Assembly: GCF_013409425.1 (NCBI RefSeq)
Contig: NZ_JACCAC010000001.1
Coordinates: 1,550,001 to 1,614,000 of the forward strand
Origin: Nocardioides perillae
Lineage (GTDB): Bacteria; Actinomycetota; Actinomycetes; Propionibacteriales; Nocardioidaceae
DNA length: 64,000 nucleotides
Direction of reading: 5' to 3'
The notes under the pieces were generated by a model. That model saw nothing but the letters and a program-made list of their open reading frames with translations, was not told the origin of the DNA and searched no databases. The position numbers and the translations under genes are program-made. Of the stretch, positions 52,601 to 60,900 are shown one piece after another (the stretch's first letter is position 1; each line of letters opens with the position of its first letter).

Positions 52601-53033
52601 GCAGCGCGTCGACGTCGGTCGACGGCTCGACGCTCGCCAGCACCGGCACGCCCGCGGCCTTCGCCGCGGCGATCGCCCGCGCCTTGTTGCCGGTGAGCTC
52701 GAGCACGTCGGAGGTGGGGCCGACGAAGGTGATGCCGGCCTCGGCGCAGGCCTCGGCGAGCGCCGGGTTCTCCGACAAGAAGCCGTAGCCCGGGTAGACC
52801 GCGTCGGCCCCGGCGCGCACCGCGACCTCGACGATCGCCTGCGGGTCGAGGTAGGCGCGCACCGGGTGGCCGCGCTCGCCGATCTCGTAGGCCTCGTCGG
52901 CCTTCAGGCGGTGCTCGGAGCCGCGGTCCTCGTGCGGGAAGACCGCGACCGTGCGCGCCCCCAGCTCGTAGGCCGCGCGGAACGCCCGGATCGCGATCTC
53001 GCCACGGTTGGCCACCAGCACCTTGGAGAACAT
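49632..53033 (-). CDS. pyc: Pyruvate carboxylase
   Basis: 1133 residues, the full single-chain enzyme: biotin carboxylase, carboxyltransferase, allosteric and biotin carrier domains in order. Makes oxaloacetate from pyruvate, ATP and bicarbonate. Marks: 'VLVANRGEIAIRAFRAAYE', 'KAVAGGGGRGMRRV', 'ERDCSVQRRHQKVVE', 'EMNPRIQVEHTVTEE'; carboxyltransferase 'DTTFRDAHQSLLATRVRTRD' and 'IKDMAGLLRAPAARRL'; biotin Lys in 'VATIEAMKMEASIT' near the C-terminus. ATG at 53033, with TAGCCT 6 bases upstream. No sign of truncation. Confidence 0.97.
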   Translation of the reverse strand: MFSKVLVANRGEIAIRAFRAAYELGARTVAVFPHEDRGSEHRLKADEAYEIGERGHPVRAYLDPQAIVEVAVRAGADAVYPGYGFLSENPALAEACAEAGITFVGPTSDVLELTGNKARAIAAAKAAGVPVLASVEPSTDVDALLAAAADMPYPLFVKAVAGGGGRGMRRVDEEGALREAVETCMREAEAAFGDPTVFIEQAVVDPRHIEVQVLADGQGGVIHLFERDCSVQRRHQKVVEIAPAPNLDPAIRERMCADAVRFAREIGYRNAGTVEFLLDPEGNYVFIEMNPRIQVEHTVTEEVTDVDLVQSQLRIASGETLADLGLSQETVQLRGAALQCRITTEDPGNGFRPDTGRITTYRSPGGAGVRLDGGTTYTGAEVSAHFDSMLAKLTCRGRTFDKAVERSRRAVAEFRIRGVSTNIPFLQAVLDDPDFTAGRITTSFIETHPELLTARAPGDRGTKLLTYLADVTVNQPHGPAPVVLDPASKLPPLDLDVPAPDGTRQQLLAQGPEAFAAALRAQDRVAVTDTTFRDAHQSLLATRVRTRDLLAAAGHVARTTPELWSVEAWGGATYDVALRFLAEDPWERLAAMRQAVPNICLQMLLRGRNTVGYTPYPTEVTDAFVQEAADTGIDVFRIFDALNDVEQMRPAIEAVRATGTTVAEVALCYTGDLSDPGERLYTLDYYLGLAERIVEAGAHVLAIKDMAGLLRAPAARRLVTALRSEFDLPVHLHTHDTAGGQLATLTAAIESGVDAVDAASAALAGTTSQPPLSALVSATDHAERETGLSLAAVNALEPYWEAVRRVYAPFESGLPSPTGRVYRHEIPGGQLSNLRQQAIALGLGEKFEQIEDTYAAANDILGNVVKVTPSSKVVGDLALHLVAVGADPAEFEAEPQRFDVPDSVVGFLNGELGDPPGGWPEPFRSRALEGRTWKRPAEELTDEQAAGLGLRGEAASPATRRRTLNELLFPGPTKDYRASCEAYGDVSVLPTLEYLYGLRQGEEHEVELEPGVRLLLGVQAVGEPDERGYRTVMCTLNGQLRPISVRDRSVASDVPSTEKADTSDPGHVAAPFQGVVTVVVEEGASVAAGETVATIEAMKMEASITAPRAGTVQRLAISGTQAVEGGDLVLVLG

Positions 53034-53039
53034 GGCGGC

Positions 53040-53045
53040 AGGCTA
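53040..53045 (-). promoter_or_regulatory. Putative -10 box of pyc
   Basis: TAGCCT on the minus strand ends 6 bases before the pyc ATG, again the spacing of a leaderless transcript. Confidence 0.5.
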
Positions 53046-53092
53046 TCGACGGGCCGGCGGACGCGGCCCTACTCGTCCGTACCGTGGCAGGG

Positions 53093-54082
53093 TCAGGGAG
53101 CGGCGGCGCGCAGCTTCTCGAGCAGTGGGGCGGCGGCCTCGTCGAGGAAGCGGTCGACCGAGTCGCCGCCCACCTGCACCAGCGCGACGTCGGTGTAGCC
53201 GGCCTCCCAGAAGGGGCGCACGCCCTCCACGATCGCGTCGAGGTCGGGACCGCAGGGGATGTTCTCCGCGACGTCGTCGGGCCGCACGAACTGGGTGGCC
53301 CCCGCGAAGCCGGCGGTGGTGGGCAGGTCGGCGTTGACCGACCAGCCGCCGGCGAACCAGCGGAACTGCTCGTGGGCCCGCTGCTTCGCGGTCTCGAGGT
53401 CGGGGTCCCAGCAGATCGGGATCTGCCCGACCGCGCGGGCACCGCCCTCGCCGATGCGCGGCGCGCCCTCGGCGGCGTTCCAGCCCGTGATCAGCTCCGC
53501 CTCGGGCTCGGTGGAGACGAAGTGGTCGGCCAGCGGCGCGAAGCGCGCGACCGACTTATCCCCGCTGACGGCCAGGCCGATCGGCACCCCGCCCTCGGGG
53601 CAGTCCCAGATCCGCGCGGAGTCGACCCGGAAGTGCTGGCCCTCCCAGGTGACCAGCTCGCCCGTGTGCAGGGCGCGGATGACGTGGACGGCCTCCTCGA
53701 GCATGTCCTGGCGCACGTCGACGCTGGGCCAGCCCTCGCCCACGACGTGCTCGTTGAGGTTCTCCCCGCTGCCCAGGCCCAGGGTGAAGCGGCCGTCGGC
53801 CAGCAGCTGCAGCGTCGCGGCCTTCTGCGCGACGACCGCGGGGTGGTAGCGGATGGTCGGGCAGGTCACGTAGGTCATCAGGTCGACCCGCTCGGTGGCG
53901 TGGGCGACCGCGCCCAGCACCGTCCAGGCGTACGGCGCGTGCCCCTGCGCGGCGAGCCACGGGAAGTAGTGGTCGCTCGAGACCTCGAAGTCGAAGCCGA
54001 CCTGCTCGGCCGCCACGGCGTGGCGGACCAGGTCCTTCGGGCCGTTCTGCTCGGTCATGAGGGTGTAGCCGAAGCGGGTCAT
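53093..54082 (-). CDS. LLM-class F420-dependent oxidoreductase (glucose-6-phosphate dehydrogenase-like family)
   Basis: 329 residues from ATG at 54082 with GGGGA upstream; the longer frame overlaps the neighbouring gene. Luciferase-like (beta/alpha)8 fold: 'MTRFGYTLMTEQNGPKDLV', 'VSSDHYFPWLAAQGHAPYAW', 'YVTCPTIRYHPAVVAQKAAT', 'FTLGLGSGENLNEHVVG', 'DQAGYTDVALVQVGGD'-like C-terminus. These are the marks of the F420-using FGD-related subfamily, so the organism probably makes coenzyme F420. Substrate unknown; it follows the three membrane paralogues on the same strand. Confidence 0.9.
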   Translation of the reverse strand: MTRFGYTLMTEQNGPKDLVRHAVAAEQVGFDFEVSSDHYFPWLAAQGHAPYAWTVLGAVAHATERVDLMTYVTCPTIRYHPAVVAQKAATLQLLADGRFTLGLGSGENLNEHVVGEGWPSVDVRQDMLEEAVHVIRALHTGELVTWEGQHFRVDSARIWDCPEGGVPIGLAVSGDKSVARFAPLADHFVSTEPEAELITGWNAAEGAPRIGEGGARAVGQIPICWDPDLETAKQRAHEQFRWFAGGWSVNADLPTTAGFAGATQFVRPDDVAENIPCGPDLDAIVEGVRPFWEAGYTDVALVQVGGDSVDRFLDEAAAPLLEKLRAAAP

Positions 54083-54116
54083 GTCCCCACGGGACCAGCC
54101 CCCGCCAAGGCGCGGC

Positions 54117-55364
54117 TCACCCGCCCGGCCGGGTCCGCAGCTCGTGCAGGAGGTCGGGCAGCAGGGCGCCGTAACCGGTGCGCGCCCACACCGTGTCGGT
54201 GTCCAGGTAGTGCACGGCACGGCCGTCCAGCTCGACGTCGAGCACGTCGGGCTCGCGCCCCTCCCGCAGGCAGCGGCGGCACTCCCCGCACAGCGGCACC
54301 GACAGCGGTCGGCCGGCCACCTCGACCTCGGCCCGGCCGCGGGGCGAGGGGTGCAGCGGGTCGAGGAAGCAGACGGGAGCGGGAGCGAAGGTGGTCTCCG
54401 CACGGGCCGCGCGGAGCGCGGCGCTGCCGCGGCGGGCCAGGACCACGGCGCCGACCGTGTCGAGCACCCGGAGCCCCGGCACGGTCGACGGGGCGTCGAG
54501 GAGGCGCCCGGCGGCCTCGTAGTGGTCCAGCGCGGCCTGCCACGCGGTGCGGTCGTCACGGGGCCTGATCTCGTGGGCCTCGAGCGCCTCGCCGAGGCGC
54601 AGCAGGTCGGCGCGCGCCTGCCGGGTGAGCCGCTGGTCCTCCGCGGAGCGCACCCGTCCGAGGGCGGACTCCGGCAGCCGCCAGCCGGCCGGCGGAGCGG
54701 GGGCGGTGCGGGTCGCGCGGGTGCGGCGGACCGCCACGGCCACCACCGTCATGACGCCGACCAGGAGCAGGCCGGCGACGAGGTCGACCCCGCCGCCGTC
54801 GTCGCTGCCGAGGTCGCCGTCGCCGCTGCCCCCACCCGCGGCGCCGGTGCTCGTGGTCTCGTCGCCGCGCTCCGCCTGCTCGGCGGCGTAGCGCTCCTCG
54901 GCGAGGGCGGACGCCTGCTGGTAGGCCTCCGCGACGCGGCCGTCGCGCACGACGTCGACGGCCTCGACGAGCGCGTCGACCGCGTCGCCGTCCTCGGCCA
55001 GCGCCTGCTCGGTGGCGGCGTAGGTCACCTGCCAGGCGTCCACGGGGGAGTCCCAGCCCAGGCCCTCGACCCGGGCGCCCTCGCCCCCGAGGTCCGGGGT
55101 CGCGAGGTAGAGCCCGTCGACCCCGGTGCGGTCGTGCACGAGCGTCAGCAGCTCGTCGGCGCGGCCGCCGAAGGCGCCGTCGTAGGGCAGCGGGTGCACG
55201 ACCACGAAGACCGGGGTGGGAGAGGCGGCCACGGCGTCCTCGAGCACGCGCTCGCGCGCTCCGCCGACGACCCCGGCGAGGGAGGGGTGCACCCACACGC
55301 CGTCCTCGGCCAGGCCCGCGGCCACCTGGCCGACCTCGTCGGCCGACGACCCGGACACCTGCAC
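54117..55364 (-). CDS. Membrane protein, TPM-like sensor plus 'CFxDP' domain (third of three paralogues)
   Basis: 415 residues from GTG at 55364, with AAGGGGGG about 7 bases upstream. Residues 1 to about 140 form an alpha/beta domain ('SADEVGQVAAGLAEDGVWVH', 'TPVFVVVHPLPYDGAFG') that looks TPM-like; then an Asp/Gly-rich linker and one membrane helix (about 192-210), and a C-terminal domain with 'ALDHYEAAGRLLDAPS', 'VCFLDPLHPSPRG', the Cys cluster 'CGECRRC' and 'YLDTDTVWARTGYGALLPDL'. The 56018 protein has the same parts in order, so the C-terminal pattern is a real family. Function unknown. Confidence 0.75.
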   Translation of the reverse strand: MQVSGSSADEVGQVAAGLAEDGVWVHPSLAGVVGGARERVLEDAVAASPTPVFVVVHPLPYDGAFGGRADELLTLVHDRTGVDGLYLATPDLGGEGARVEGLGWDSPVDAWQVTYAATEQALAEDGDAVDALVEAVDVVRDGRVAEAYQQASALAEERYAAEQAERGDETTSTGAAGGGSGDGDLGSDDGGGVDLVAGLLLVGVMTVVAVAVRRTRATRTAPAPPAGWRLPESALGRVRSAEDQRLTRQARADLLRLGEALEAHEIRPRDDRTAWQAALDHYEAAGRLLDAPSTVPGLRVLDTVGAVVLARRGSAALRAARAETTFAPAPVCFLDPLHPSPRGRAEVEVAGRPLSVPLCGECRRCLREGREPDVLDVELDGRAVHYLDTDTVWARTGYGALLPDLLHELRTRPGG

Positions 55365-55376
55365 CGCGACCCCCCT

Positions 55377-56021
55377 TCAGGTCCACCGGCCGGGCAGCCG
55401 CCGGCGCGCGAGCCATGCTCCCACGACGAGCAGCAGCGCGGTGGCGGGTGCGGCGAGGCCGCCGACGAGGACACCGGCGGCGACGGCGCCGGAGCGACCG
55501 CCCCAGTAGCCGTCGCCCGGTTCCTGCAGTCCCTCCTCCGCCACGGCGGCGGCGACCTCCGGCAGCCGCAGCCGGGCCTCGCCGAGCAGCAGCCCGCGGT
55601 CGACGTACGGCGCGCGGCCGCCGCGCGCGCTGGCGCTGGCCTCGCCGGGGTCGGACCACACGACGTACACGCCGTCGGAGGGGCCGCGGGCGGCGAGCTG
55701 GTCGGCGGCGTCGCCCTCGAGGTAGTAGCCCGCCTCGGCGTCGCCGTCCCAGAGGGCGACGTAGAGGGGCGGGTCGACGGCGGCGACGGTGCGCTCGAGG
55801 CGCTCCTCGTCGACGGCGGACAACCGGGCGCGGGCGTCGGGGGCGACGTGCAGGTGGTCGCCGCGCTCGAAGTCGGCCAGGGCCGCGCGCACCCGGTCAC
55901 CGGGCGGGGCCTGCTCGGGCTCCGTGCTCCCCGCCGTGAGCGCCCAGGCGGTCCCGGCGACCGTGCCGAGCACGCCGCAGACGGCGAGGGCGAGCGCGGC
56001 GTCCGCGCGGCGGCCGGTCAC
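55377..56021 (-). CDS. Membrane protein with TPM-like domain between two helices (second paralogue)
   Basis: 214 residues from GTG at 56021, overlapping the preceding gene by 4 bases. An N-terminal helix ('ALALAVCGVLGTVAGTAWAL'), an extracytoplasmic alpha/beta domain ('GDHLHVAPDARARLSAVDEE', 'DPPLYVALWDGDAEAG', 'DGVYVVWSDPG') and a C-terminal helix ('VLVGGLAAPATALLLVVGAWL'). It shares the 'xxVHVxP...PxYVxLW' core with its two neighbours but has no CFxDP domain. Confidence 0.75.
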   Translation of the reverse strand: MTGRRADAALALAVCGVLGTVAGTAWALTAGSTEPEQAPPGDRVRAALADFERGDHLHVAPDARARLSAVDEERLERTVAAVDPPLYVALWDGDAEAGYYLEGDAADQLAARGPSDGVYVVWSDPGEASASARGGRAPYVDRGLLLGEARLRLPEVAAAVAEEGLQEPGDGYWGGRSGAVAAGVLVGGLAAPATALLLVVGAWLARRRLPGRWT

Positions 56022-57208
56022 CGCCCCTCCCCGCGCCGGTCGGCGGCCACCTCGGCGGGCAGGTCGTCGGTGAGCGCGCCGAGCCCGGTGCGACCCCAGA
56101 CGTCGTCGCTCTCCCAGTAGGGGCGGTCGCGACGCAGCAGCCCGGTGCGACGGCGCAGCGGGGCCGGGGCGCGGCCGGCGCGGGCGGTCGCCGCGCACGA
56201 CCCGCACGCGGGGACCTCCCCGCCCGCGCGGATCGTCGTGCTCGCGGCGCCGTGGCGGGGGTCGACGAAGCACGGGTGGTAGGCGGGACGGCCGGCCAGC
56301 GAGGCCAGACCGACCTGGGCCAGCACCCGGGCGCCGACCAGGTCGACCTGCCGGGCCCTCGGGTCCTCGAGCAGCCGGGCGGCCTCGTCGTGCGCGCGGG
56401 CCGCGAGGTCACGACGCTGCTGCCACTGCGCCTCGGTCGTGCCGCGCGGCCGCCCGCGTGCGAGGGCGCCGTCCAGCCGCCGCAGGTCCGCCGCGGCGAG
56501 GGCCCGCTCGTCGGGCGCGGCCCCGGCGCGCGCCCGGCCACCCCGAGCCGCCGACCGGGTCGGAACGGCCCGCCGCGCGCGGAGCAGCCGCCAGGCCACC
56601 GGCAGCAGGGCGACCGCGACGGCGGTGCCGACCACCAGGCCGGTGCCCGGCTCGGTGGTCCAGGAGTCCGCGTCCGGGTCGTAGCCCTCGATGCGCTGCA
56701 CCCACGGCTCCTCCCGGAGCGCGCCCACCGTGCCGGCGTCGAGGTCGGGCAGCCGGTCCTCGGCCGCGTCGGGGTCGGCCTCGCGCAGCCCCGTCAGGGC
56801 CGACAGCGTCGCGGCGGCCTCGCCGGCCGTGGTCGGTCGCACCGCCAGGCCCTCGGGGTCGTCGGGCAGCCCGGTGCGCACCTGCTCCCGGGCGTCGTAG
56901 GCCTCGAGCGAGACCTCGGTGGCGGAGAGGGGAAGACCGGTCGTCTCGACCGCGAGCAGCTCGCCCGGGAACCCCACGACCACCGCGACGGCGTCCTCGC
57001 CGCGCTGCTCGGCCGCGGCCCGCACCCGGAGGGCCAGGTCGGCGGCGGGGTCCTCGGCGGCGAGGCCGACCGGCTCCTGCACGAGCACGACGTACGTCGA
57101 GACACCCTGCGCGCGGACGTCCTCGACGAGCCGCAGCAGGCCGGCCTCGACCGCGGCCGTGTCGCCGGACCCCAGGACGGTGTGGACGACCACGGGGTCG
57201 TCCTGCAC
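56018..57208 (-). CDS. Membrane protein, TPM-like sensor plus 'CFxDP' domain (first paralogue)
   Basis: 396 residues from the first GTG at 57208. The alpha/beta domain ('DDPVVVHTVLGSGD', 'GVSTYVVLVQEPVG') is followed by a membrane helix near 190-212, and a C-terminal domain with 'AYHPCFVDPRHGAAS', 'GGEVPACGSCAATARAG' and 'DDVWGRTGLGALTDDLPAEV', matching 54117-55364 nearly motif for motif. Coding-like sequence continues 18 codons upstream to a CTG with a good ribosome site, so the GTG may be internal. It directly follows the carboxylase gene at 57264. Confidence 0.75.
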   Translation of the reverse strand: MQDDPVVVHTVLGSGDTAAVEAGLLRLVEDVRAQGVSTYVVLVQEPVGLAAEDPAADLALRVRAAAEQRGEDAVAVVVGFPGELLAVETTGLPLSATEVSLEAYDAREQVRTGLPDDPEGLAVRPTTAGEAAATLSALTGLREADPDAAEDRLPDLDAGTVGALREEPWVQRIEGYDPDADSWTTEPGTGLVVGTAVAVALLPVAWRLLRARRAVPTRSAARGGRARAGAAPDERALAAADLRRLDGALARGRPRGTTEAQWQQRRDLAARAHDEAARLLEDPRARQVDLVGARVLAQVGLASLAGRPAYHPCFVDPRHGAASTTIRAGGEVPACGSCAATARAGRAPAPLRRRTGLLRRDRPYWESDDVWGRTGLGALTDDLPAEVAADRRGEGR

Positions 57209-57263
57209 CCGGTCGAGCAGCTGCTCGACCGTGCGCGCCGCCTCGTCGGGCCGCCGGCTCAGC

Positions 57264-59057
57264 TCAGTCCTTCAGCTCGCAGATGACCGCGCCGTTGGTG
57301 ACGGTCGCGCCGACCTCGGCGCTGAGGCCGGTGACGGTGCCGGCCTTGTGGGCCTTGAGGGGCTGCTCCATCTTCATCGCCTCGATGACGACCACGGTGT
57401 CGCCCTCGGCGACCTCCTGGCCCTCCTCGACGGTGACCTTGACGACGGTGCCCTGCATCGGCGAGGTCACGGCGTCGCCGGATGCCGCGCCGCCTCCGGC
57501 CCCGCCCTTCTTGCGCTTGGGCTTCTTCGCGCCGCCACCGGTGGCCGCGCCGCCACCCAGCCCGCCGATGCCGGCCGGCAGGACGACCTCGAGACGCTTG
57601 CCGGCGACCTCGACGGTGACCCGCTGGCGCTCCTCCGGCTCGTCGGCCTCGGCCGTGTCGCCGGCGTAGGGCTCGATCTGGTTGTCGAAGTCGGTCTCGA
57701 TCCAGGTGGTGTAGACGGTGAACTCGCCCTCGCCCGAGGGGTTCGAGGACGCGACGTAGGCCGGGTCCTCGAGCACGGTGCGGTGGAAGGGGATGACGGT
57801 CGGCATGCCGTCGACGGTGAACTCTGCGAGGGCGCGGCGCGAGCGCTCGATCGCCTGGGTGCGGTCGCGGCCGGTGACGATCAGCTTCGCGATGAGCGAG
57901 TCGAAGGCACCGGGGACGGTCTCGCCGTTCTCGTAGCCGCCGTCGACGCGGACACCGGGGCCCTGCGGCGGGCTCCAGGCCGAGAGCGTGCCGGGGGCGG
58001 GCATGAAGCCGCGCCCGCCGTCCTCGGCGTTGATGCGGAACTCGATGGAGTGGCCGCGGATCTCCGGGTCGTCGTAGCCGAGCTCCTCGCCCGCGGCGAT
58101 GCGGAACATCTCGCGCACCAGGTCGATGCCGGTGACCTCCTCGGAGACGCAGTGCTCGACCTGCAGGCGGGTGTTGACCTCGAGGAAGGAGATCGTGCCG
58201 TCCTTGGCGACGAGGAACTCGCAGGTGCCGGCGCCGTAGTAGCCCGCCTCGCGCAGGATCGCCTTCGAGGAGTCGTAGAGGCGCTGCAGCTGGTCGTCGG
58301 TGAGGAACGGCGCGGGCGCCTCCTCGACCAGCTTCTGGTGGCGGCGCTGCAGCGAGCAGTCGCGCGTCGACACGACGACGACGTTGCCGTGCTGGTCGGC
58401 GAGGCACTGCGTCTCGACGTGGCGCGGCTTGTCCAGGAACTTCTCGACCAGGCACTCGCCGCGACCGAAGGCGGCGACCGCCTCGCGCACGGCCGACTCG
58501 TAGGCGTCGGGGATCTCCTCGAGCGTGCGCGCGACCTTGAGGCCGCGGCCACCGCCGCCGAAGACCGCCTTGATGGCGACCGGCAGGCCGTTGGCCTTCG
58601 CGAACTCGACGACCTCGTCGGCGTCGGCGACCGGGTCCTTGGTGCCGGGGGCGAGGGGGGCGTTCGCGCGCTGCGCGATCTGCTTGGCCTTCGCCTTGTC
58701 GCCGAGGGCCTCGATCGCGGCCGGCGGGGGACCGATCCAGGTCAGCCCGGCGTCGATGACCGCCTGGGCGAAGTCGGCGTTCTCGGCGAGGAAGCCGTAG
58801 CCGGGGTGCACCGAGTCGGCCCCGGACCTCTGCGCGACGGCGATGATCTTCTCGATCGAGAGGTAGGAGTCGGCCGGGGTCGCGCCCTCGAGCGAGTGGG
58901 CCTCGTCGGCGAGCCGGACGTGGAGGGCCTCGCGGTCGGGCTCGGCGTAGACCGCGACGCTGCCGATGCCGGCGTCCCGGCAGGCGCGGATCACCCGCAC
59001 CGCGATCTCGCCGCGGTTGGCGATCAGGACCTTCTGCAACGGCTTGACCTGCGACAC
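57264..59057 (-). CDS. accA3: Acyl-CoA carboxylase alpha subunit (biotin carboxylase plus biotin carrier)
   Basis: 597 residues from GTG at 59057. Carboxylates the attached biotin for acetyl- or propionyl-CoA carboxylase in fatty-acid synthesis. Biotin carboxylase marks: '[19 protein letters not shown]', '[19 protein letters not shown]', '[19 protein letters not shown]', '[17 protein letters not shown]'. After a Gly/Lys-rich linker (about 500-530) the carrier domain holds '[12 protein letters not shown]' with the biotin Lys. Size and linker match AccA3/AccA2-type subunits. Upstream, TAGACT on the minus strand (59113-59118) may be the -10 box. Confidence 0.95.
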   Translation of the reverse strand: MSQVKPLQKVLIANRGEIAVRVIRACRDAGIGSVAVYAEPDREALHVRLADEAHSLEGATPADSYLSIEKIIAVAQRSGADSVHPGYGFLAENADFAQAVIDAGLTWIGPPPAAIEALGDKAKAKQIAQRANAPLAPGTKDPVADADEVVEFAKANGLPVAIKAVFGGGGRGLKVARTLEEIPDAYESAVREAVAAFGRGECLVEKFLDKPRHVETQCLADQHGNVVVVSTRDCSLQRRHQKLVEEAPAPFLTDDQLQRLYDSSKAILREAGYYGAGTCEFLVAKDGTISFLEVNTRLQVEHCVSEEVTGIDLVREMFRIAAGEELGYDDPEIRGHSIEFRINAEDGGRGFMPAPGTLSAWSPPQGPGVRVDGGYENGETVPGAFDSLIAKLIVTGRDRTQAIERSRRALAEFTVDGMPTVIPFHRTVLEDPAYVASSNPSGEGEFTVYTTWIETDFDNQIEPYAGDTAEADEPEERQRVTVEVAGKRLEVVLPAGIGGLGGGAATGGGAKKPKRKKGGAGGGAASGDAVTSPMQGTVVKVTVEEGQEVAEGDTVVVIEAMKMEQPLKAHKAGTVTGLSAEVGATVTNGAVICELKD

Positions 59058-59288
59058 GCTCGCTCCTCGTGGGTCTGCTCGGGGGCGCGGGGGAGCCCCG
59101 CACGGCCATCGGAGTCTAGGGGCTGGCTCCGGTCCCGGGGTGTGGGGTCCGACACGGGCGCGACCGCCCGTTCACCGCGCCGGACCGACCGCTCGCCGAT
59201 CCCCGGCGTGGGGTGTGGTCTCCGTCACCACCGACCGGGTAGACAAGATCCGCCCAGTTTCAACCACCTCACGATCGGACGTGCCCCT
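59058..59288. promoter_or_regulatory. Divergent control region of the carboxylase and MFS genes
   Basis: 231 bases without a gene. TAGACT on the minus strand (59113-59118) is a candidate -10 box for the carboxylase. Two related imperfect dyads, GTGT-N8-ACAC at 59140-59155 and GGTG-N10-CACC at 59212-59229, lie about 70 bases apart and share the GGTGTGG-CTCCG type core, so they could bind one regulator. TAGACA near 59239 is a possible -10 for the MFS gene. All weak. Confidence 0.4.
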
Positions 59289-60719
59289 GTGGTCCCAGCG
59301 TTCCTCTCGCGCGAGCGCACCGTCGCCGCGCCCGGCTACTCCCGGTGGCTGATCCCCCCTGCTGCCCTCGCCGTGCACCTGTGCATCGGCCAGGCCTACG
59401 CCACCAGCGTCTACAAGAGCGCGCTGGTCGAGCACTTCGACACGAGCCTGACCGCGATCGGCCTCATCTTCTCGATCGCCATCGTGATGCTCGGCCTCTC
59501 GGCTGCCGCCTTCGGCACCTGGGTCGACCGCAACGGCCCGCGTGCCGCGATGTTCACCGCGGCCTGCTTCTGGTCGGCGGGCTTCCTCGTCGGCGCCCTC
59601 GGCATCTCCACCGAGCAGCTGTGGCTGGTCTACCTCGGCTACGGCGTGCTGGGCGGCATCGGCCTCGGCATCGGCTACATCTCGCCGGTCTCGACCCTCA
59701 TCAAGTGGTTCCCGGACCGCCCTGGCCTCGCGACCGGCATGGCGATCATGGGCTTCGGCGGCGGCGCGCTGATCGCGAGCCCGGTGAGCGGTCGCCTGAT
59801 GGCGCTCTACGACTCCTCCTACGACCCGAGCGACCCCTCGACGGTCGCCAGCGGCGGCGCGGTGGCCTCGCTCTTCGTCACGCTCGGCCTGGTCTACTTC
59901 GCCTTCATGATGTTCGGCGCCTTCACGGTGCGCGTGCCCGCGGCGGACTGGAAGCCCGAGGGCTGGGACCCCGCGTCCGTGAAGCAGAAGTCGATGGTCA
60001 CGACCGCCAGCGTCTCGGCCAACAACGCGATCAAGACCAAGCAGTTCTGGCTGCTGTGGACGGTGCTCTTCTGCAACGTCACCGCCGGCATCGGCATCCT
60101 CGAGCAGGCCTCGCCGATGATCCAGGACTTCTTCCGCGAGGGTGACGCCTCCACCGTGACGGCCGCCGCGGCCGGCGGCTTCGTCGGCGTGCTCTCGCTC
60201 TTCAACATGGCGGGCCGCTTCGCCTGGTCCTCGACGTCCGACGTGATCGGCCGCAAGCCGATCTACATGGTCTACCTCGGCGTCGGCGTCGTGCTCTACG
60301 CCCTCCTCGCGCTGGCCGGGTCGAGCTCGACGGTGCTCTTCGTGCTGCTCGCCGGCATCATCATCAGCTTCTACGGCGGCGGCTTCGCGACCGTGCCGGC
60401 CTACCTGCGCGACCTCTTCGGCACCTACCAGGTCGGCGCGATCCACGGCCGGCTGCTCACCGCGTGGGCGGCCGCCGGCGTGGCCGGGCCGCTCATCATC
60501 AACGGCTTCCTCGACGCGCAGGGCACGCCCGGCGCGCTGGTGGCCGGTGACTACCGGCCCGCGCTGCTGACCATGGTCGGCGTGCTCGTCGTCGGCTTCG
60601 TGGCCAACCTGCTGATCACCCCGGTCTCGGAGCGCTTCCACGAGCCGAGCCCCGTCACCGACGCCGCGGACGGTGCCCCCGCGCACCGCGGCGCCCCCAC
60701 CCAGAGGAGCAACGCATGA
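59289..60719 (+). CDS. OFA-family MFS transporter (oxalate/formate antiporter type)
   Basis: 476 residues from GTG at 59289. Twelve membrane helices; the N-terminus 'FLSRERTVAAPGYSRWLIPP' followed by 'ALAVHLCIGQAYATSVYKS' is typical of the OFA family, as is 'WFPDRPGLATGMAIMGFG' (loop after helix 4-5) and 'FATVPAYLRDLFGTYQVGA'. OFA proteins exchange small carboxylates such as oxalate and formate; the true substrate here is unknown. No clear ribosome site. It overlaps the 33-residue gene below by 4 bases (ATGA). Confidence 0.9.
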   Translation: MVPAFLSRERTVAAPGYSRWLIPPAALAVHLCIGQAYATSVYKSALVEHFDTSLTAIGLIFSIAIVMLGLSAAAFGTWVDRNGPRAAMFTAACFWSAGFLVGALGISTEQLWLVYLGYGVLGGIGLGIGYISPVSTLIKWFPDRPGLATGMAIMGFGGGALIASPVSGRLMALYDSSYDPSDPSTVASGGAVASLFVTLGLVYFAFMMFGAFTVRVPAADWKPEGWDPASVKQKSMVTTASVSANNAIKTKQFWLLWTVLFCNVTAGIGILEQASPMIQDFFREGDASTVTAAAAGGFVGVLSLFNMAGRFAWSSTSDVIGRKPIYMVYLGVGVVLYALLALAGSSSTVLFVLLAGIIISFYGGGFATVPAYLRDLFGTYQVGAIHGRLLTAWAAAGVAGPLIINGFLDAQGTPGALVAGDYRPALLTMVGVLVVGFVANLLITPVSERFHEPSPVTDAADGAPAHRGAPTQRSNA

Positions 60720-60817
60720 CCGCCCGCATCGCCGGGGCCTGGGCCCTCGTCGGCATCCCGCTGGCCTACGGCATCTTCGAGACCGTCCGACGCGCCTCGA
60801 ACCTCTTCACGGGCTGA
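60716..60817 (+). CDS. MFS transporter small subunit-like membrane peptide
   Basis: 33 residues from ATG at 60716, overlapping the transporter stop (ATGA) with GAGGAGC 5 bases before. One membrane helix ('IAGAWALVGIPLAYGIFE') and a short charged tail. Peptides of this kind follow OFA-type transporters in many bacteria and are annotated as the MFS small subunit. Too short for normal gene finders. Confidence 0.8.
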   Translation: MTARIAGAWALVGIPLAYGIFETVRRASNLFTG

Positions 60818-60836
60818 CCCCGCCCGTGAGCCCTCG

Positions 60837-60870
60837 ACGGGGGCGGACCGCCACGGCGGTCCGCCCCCGT
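60837..60870 (+). terminator. Strong hairpin after the MFS operon
   Basis: Perfect 16-base inverted repeat: ACGGGGGCGGACCGCC at 60837-60852, a 2-base centre, and its complement at 60855-60870, 20 bases after the stop of the small subunit. Separates the transporter operon from the acyl-CoA dehydrogenase promoter. Confidence 0.85.
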
Positions 60871-60900
60871 CCTGCGTCCGAGGCTCGTCGGAGCACGAGG

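Noticed and set aside
46288..53198. Open frames of over 1000 codons antisense or out of frame to the M36 and pyruvate carboxylase genes
   Set aside because: They overlap genes with complete catalytic motifs and have low-complexity Arg/Gly/Ala compositions.
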